This document shows positions 4,457 through 5,211 of a stretch of DNA of 5,211 bases, piece after piece. The number at the start of each line of letters is the position of its first letter. Positions within the stretch are counted from its first letter, which is position 1. A program made the position numbers and the translations under genes. The stretch lies in assembly GCA_030838025.1 (NCBI GenBank), contig JAUTXM010000374.1, positions 1 through 5,211 on the forward strand, given 5' to 3'. Under the pieces are notes generated by a model that was given only the letters and a program-made list of their open reading frames with translations, did no database searches and was not told the origin of the DNA. Source of the DNA: Acidimicrobiaceae bacterium. Its GTDB lineage: Bacteria; Actinomycetota; Acidimicrobiia; Acidimicrobiales; Palsa-688.

Positions 4457-5211
4457 GGGAACGGGTGGGGGTCGAACATCGGATCAGGGTCGGTGCTGCC
4501 GGCGCCGGGTCCCCGCGCCGCCAGCGCCCGCTCCCGCCGAGCGAGGCCGCCGAGGCGCTGCTGGGGAGCGCCGAAACACATGGGGAGGATCCCAGGCACG
4601 ATGACCCGGGCGACTCGCAGGCCCAGGTCCAAGTGGTCGGTCGTGGACTGGTCGACGACCAGTACCTCGTCGAGGCCGGCCGCCTGACAGAGCCCCGTGA
4701 GGTAGTCGAGCGATCCGCGGACGTCGCCCTGGGCCGCTCGGCACAGTCGCTCCGGCCAGCCGGCAAAGGCGTCGCCCAGGTCGGTGGTCGGGCCGCCCAG
4801 CACCTCGGTGACCCGGTCTCGCAGCTCGGGCATGGCGTACCGGTGCACGTGGTCCTCGATCGTGTCCACGAGGGTCGGATCGTCGACGAGCCGCCCGGCC
4901 GCCGCGACGTCCCAGTCGAGGGGGCGGGCCACGAGCTGGGCCAGCTCCCACAGGGCGGCCCGCACGGCATCGTCGGGCACCGGGCTGGCCCCGGCGGCGG
5001 AGTAGGTCGCGGGCACGGCGTGGCAGTCTCGGTTGACCGCCAGCGCCCAGATCGACGGCAGGCCCAGGTCGTAGGTGCTGGCCAGGAGGTGGACGTCGAA
5101 GCCCCGGGCGTCGATGCCGTCGAGCAGCATCGTGCTGGTGGCGTCGACGACCGACGTGGCCCTGATCTCGGGCAGCGGTGTCCGCCGGCACCAGGCCATG
5201 AGGAACGAGTC
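4453..5211 (-). CDS. YcaO-domain azoline-forming protein (TOMM cyclodehydratase D component), C-terminal part
   Basis: YcaO proteins of this type use ATP to cyclise Cys, Ser or Thr side chains of a precursor peptide onto the preceding amide, giving thiazoline or oxazoline rings in the cytoplasm. The reading frame is open from the first base at the right edge (DSFL then MAWCRR), so the N-terminus is missing and 252 residues are visible. Supporting motifs are the early D-S-F-L-x-A-W segment with the following RTPLP, typical of the YcaO core; RVIVPGILPMCFG near the end, matching the family's V-P-G-h-x-P-M-x-F-G stretch; and the final PHPFP, the PxPxP tail of TOMM YcaO proteins. The Glu-rich ATP/Mg motifs lie outside the window and cannot be judged, nor can a fusion to an E1-like domain. 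The stop TGA overlaps the next gene's GTG. No lysine occurs in the visible part. Family assignment is firm; the ring type made is unknown. Confidence 0.9.
   Translation of the reverse strand, partial: DSFLMAWCRRTPLPEIRATSVVDATSTMLLDGIDARGFDVHLLASTYDLGLPSIWALAVNRDCHAVPATYSAAGASPVPDDAVRAALWELAQLVARPLDWDVAAAGRLVDDPTLVDTIEDHVHRYAMPELRDRVTEVLGGPTTDLGDAFAGWPERLCRAAQGDVRGSLDYLTGLCQAAGLDEVLVVDQSTTDHLDLGLRVARVIVPGILPMCFGAPQQRLGGLARRERALAARGPGAGSTDPDPMFDPHPFP

Noticed and set aside
3599..4687. 362-codon plus-strand open frame opposite the dehydrogenase and YcaO genes
   Set aside because: It spans the junction of two real minus-strand genes and shows no motif or plausible start context.
1..5211. tRNA, rRNA, CRISPR array or insertion sequence
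   Set aside because: No regularly spaced repeats, tRNA-like arms, transposase motifs or terminal inverted repeats were seen; the window is almost fully taken up by the five genes.

Overview
The window is very GC-rich (roughly 70% by eye), uses GTG as the best start at all four gene starts it contains, and carries a DesK/DesR-type two-component pair. All of this points to a high-GC actinobacterium; the genus cannot be read from the sequence. All five genes lie on the minus strand, so transcription runs from the right edge to the left. Both edge genes are cut by the window.

Right part (5211 to 2023): three genes for a ribosomally made, post-translationally modified peptide (RiPP). First is the C-terminal 252 residues of a TOMM-type YcaO azoline-forming protein ending in PHPFP. 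Then comes a 507-residue protein read here as two tandem SagB/McbC-like nitroreductase (azoline dehydrogenase) domains, starting on a GTGA overlap. Third is a 297-residue stand-alone SpaB_C / 'thiopeptide-type bacteriocin biosynthesis' protein, 16 bp further on behind a strong ribosome binding site. Together they imply a product with thiazole/oxazole rings and dehydroamino acids, as in goadsporin or thiopeptides. The precursor peptide, the E1-like/ocin-ThiF partner and the tRNA-dependent LanB glutamylation protein are not in the window and would be expected beyond the right edge.

Middle (2022 to 1850): a 173-bp non-coding gap with a weak promoter-like element and several short inverted repeats.

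Left part (1849 to 1): a six-TM DesK-family sensor histidine kinase with an unusual Gly/Ala-rich repeat-bearing insert in its ATP lid. A NarL/DesR-type response regulator follows, starting on a second GTGA overlap and running off the left edge. The pair probably senses a membrane or envelope signal; its link to the RiPP genes rests on position only.

Most notable observations: none of the 1,056 visible residues of the three RiPP enzymes is lysine, although both two-component proteins contain lysine; and the Lys-Tyr motif of TOMM dehydrogenases appears lost in both halves of the dehydrogenase (Leu-Tyr and Glu-Phe).
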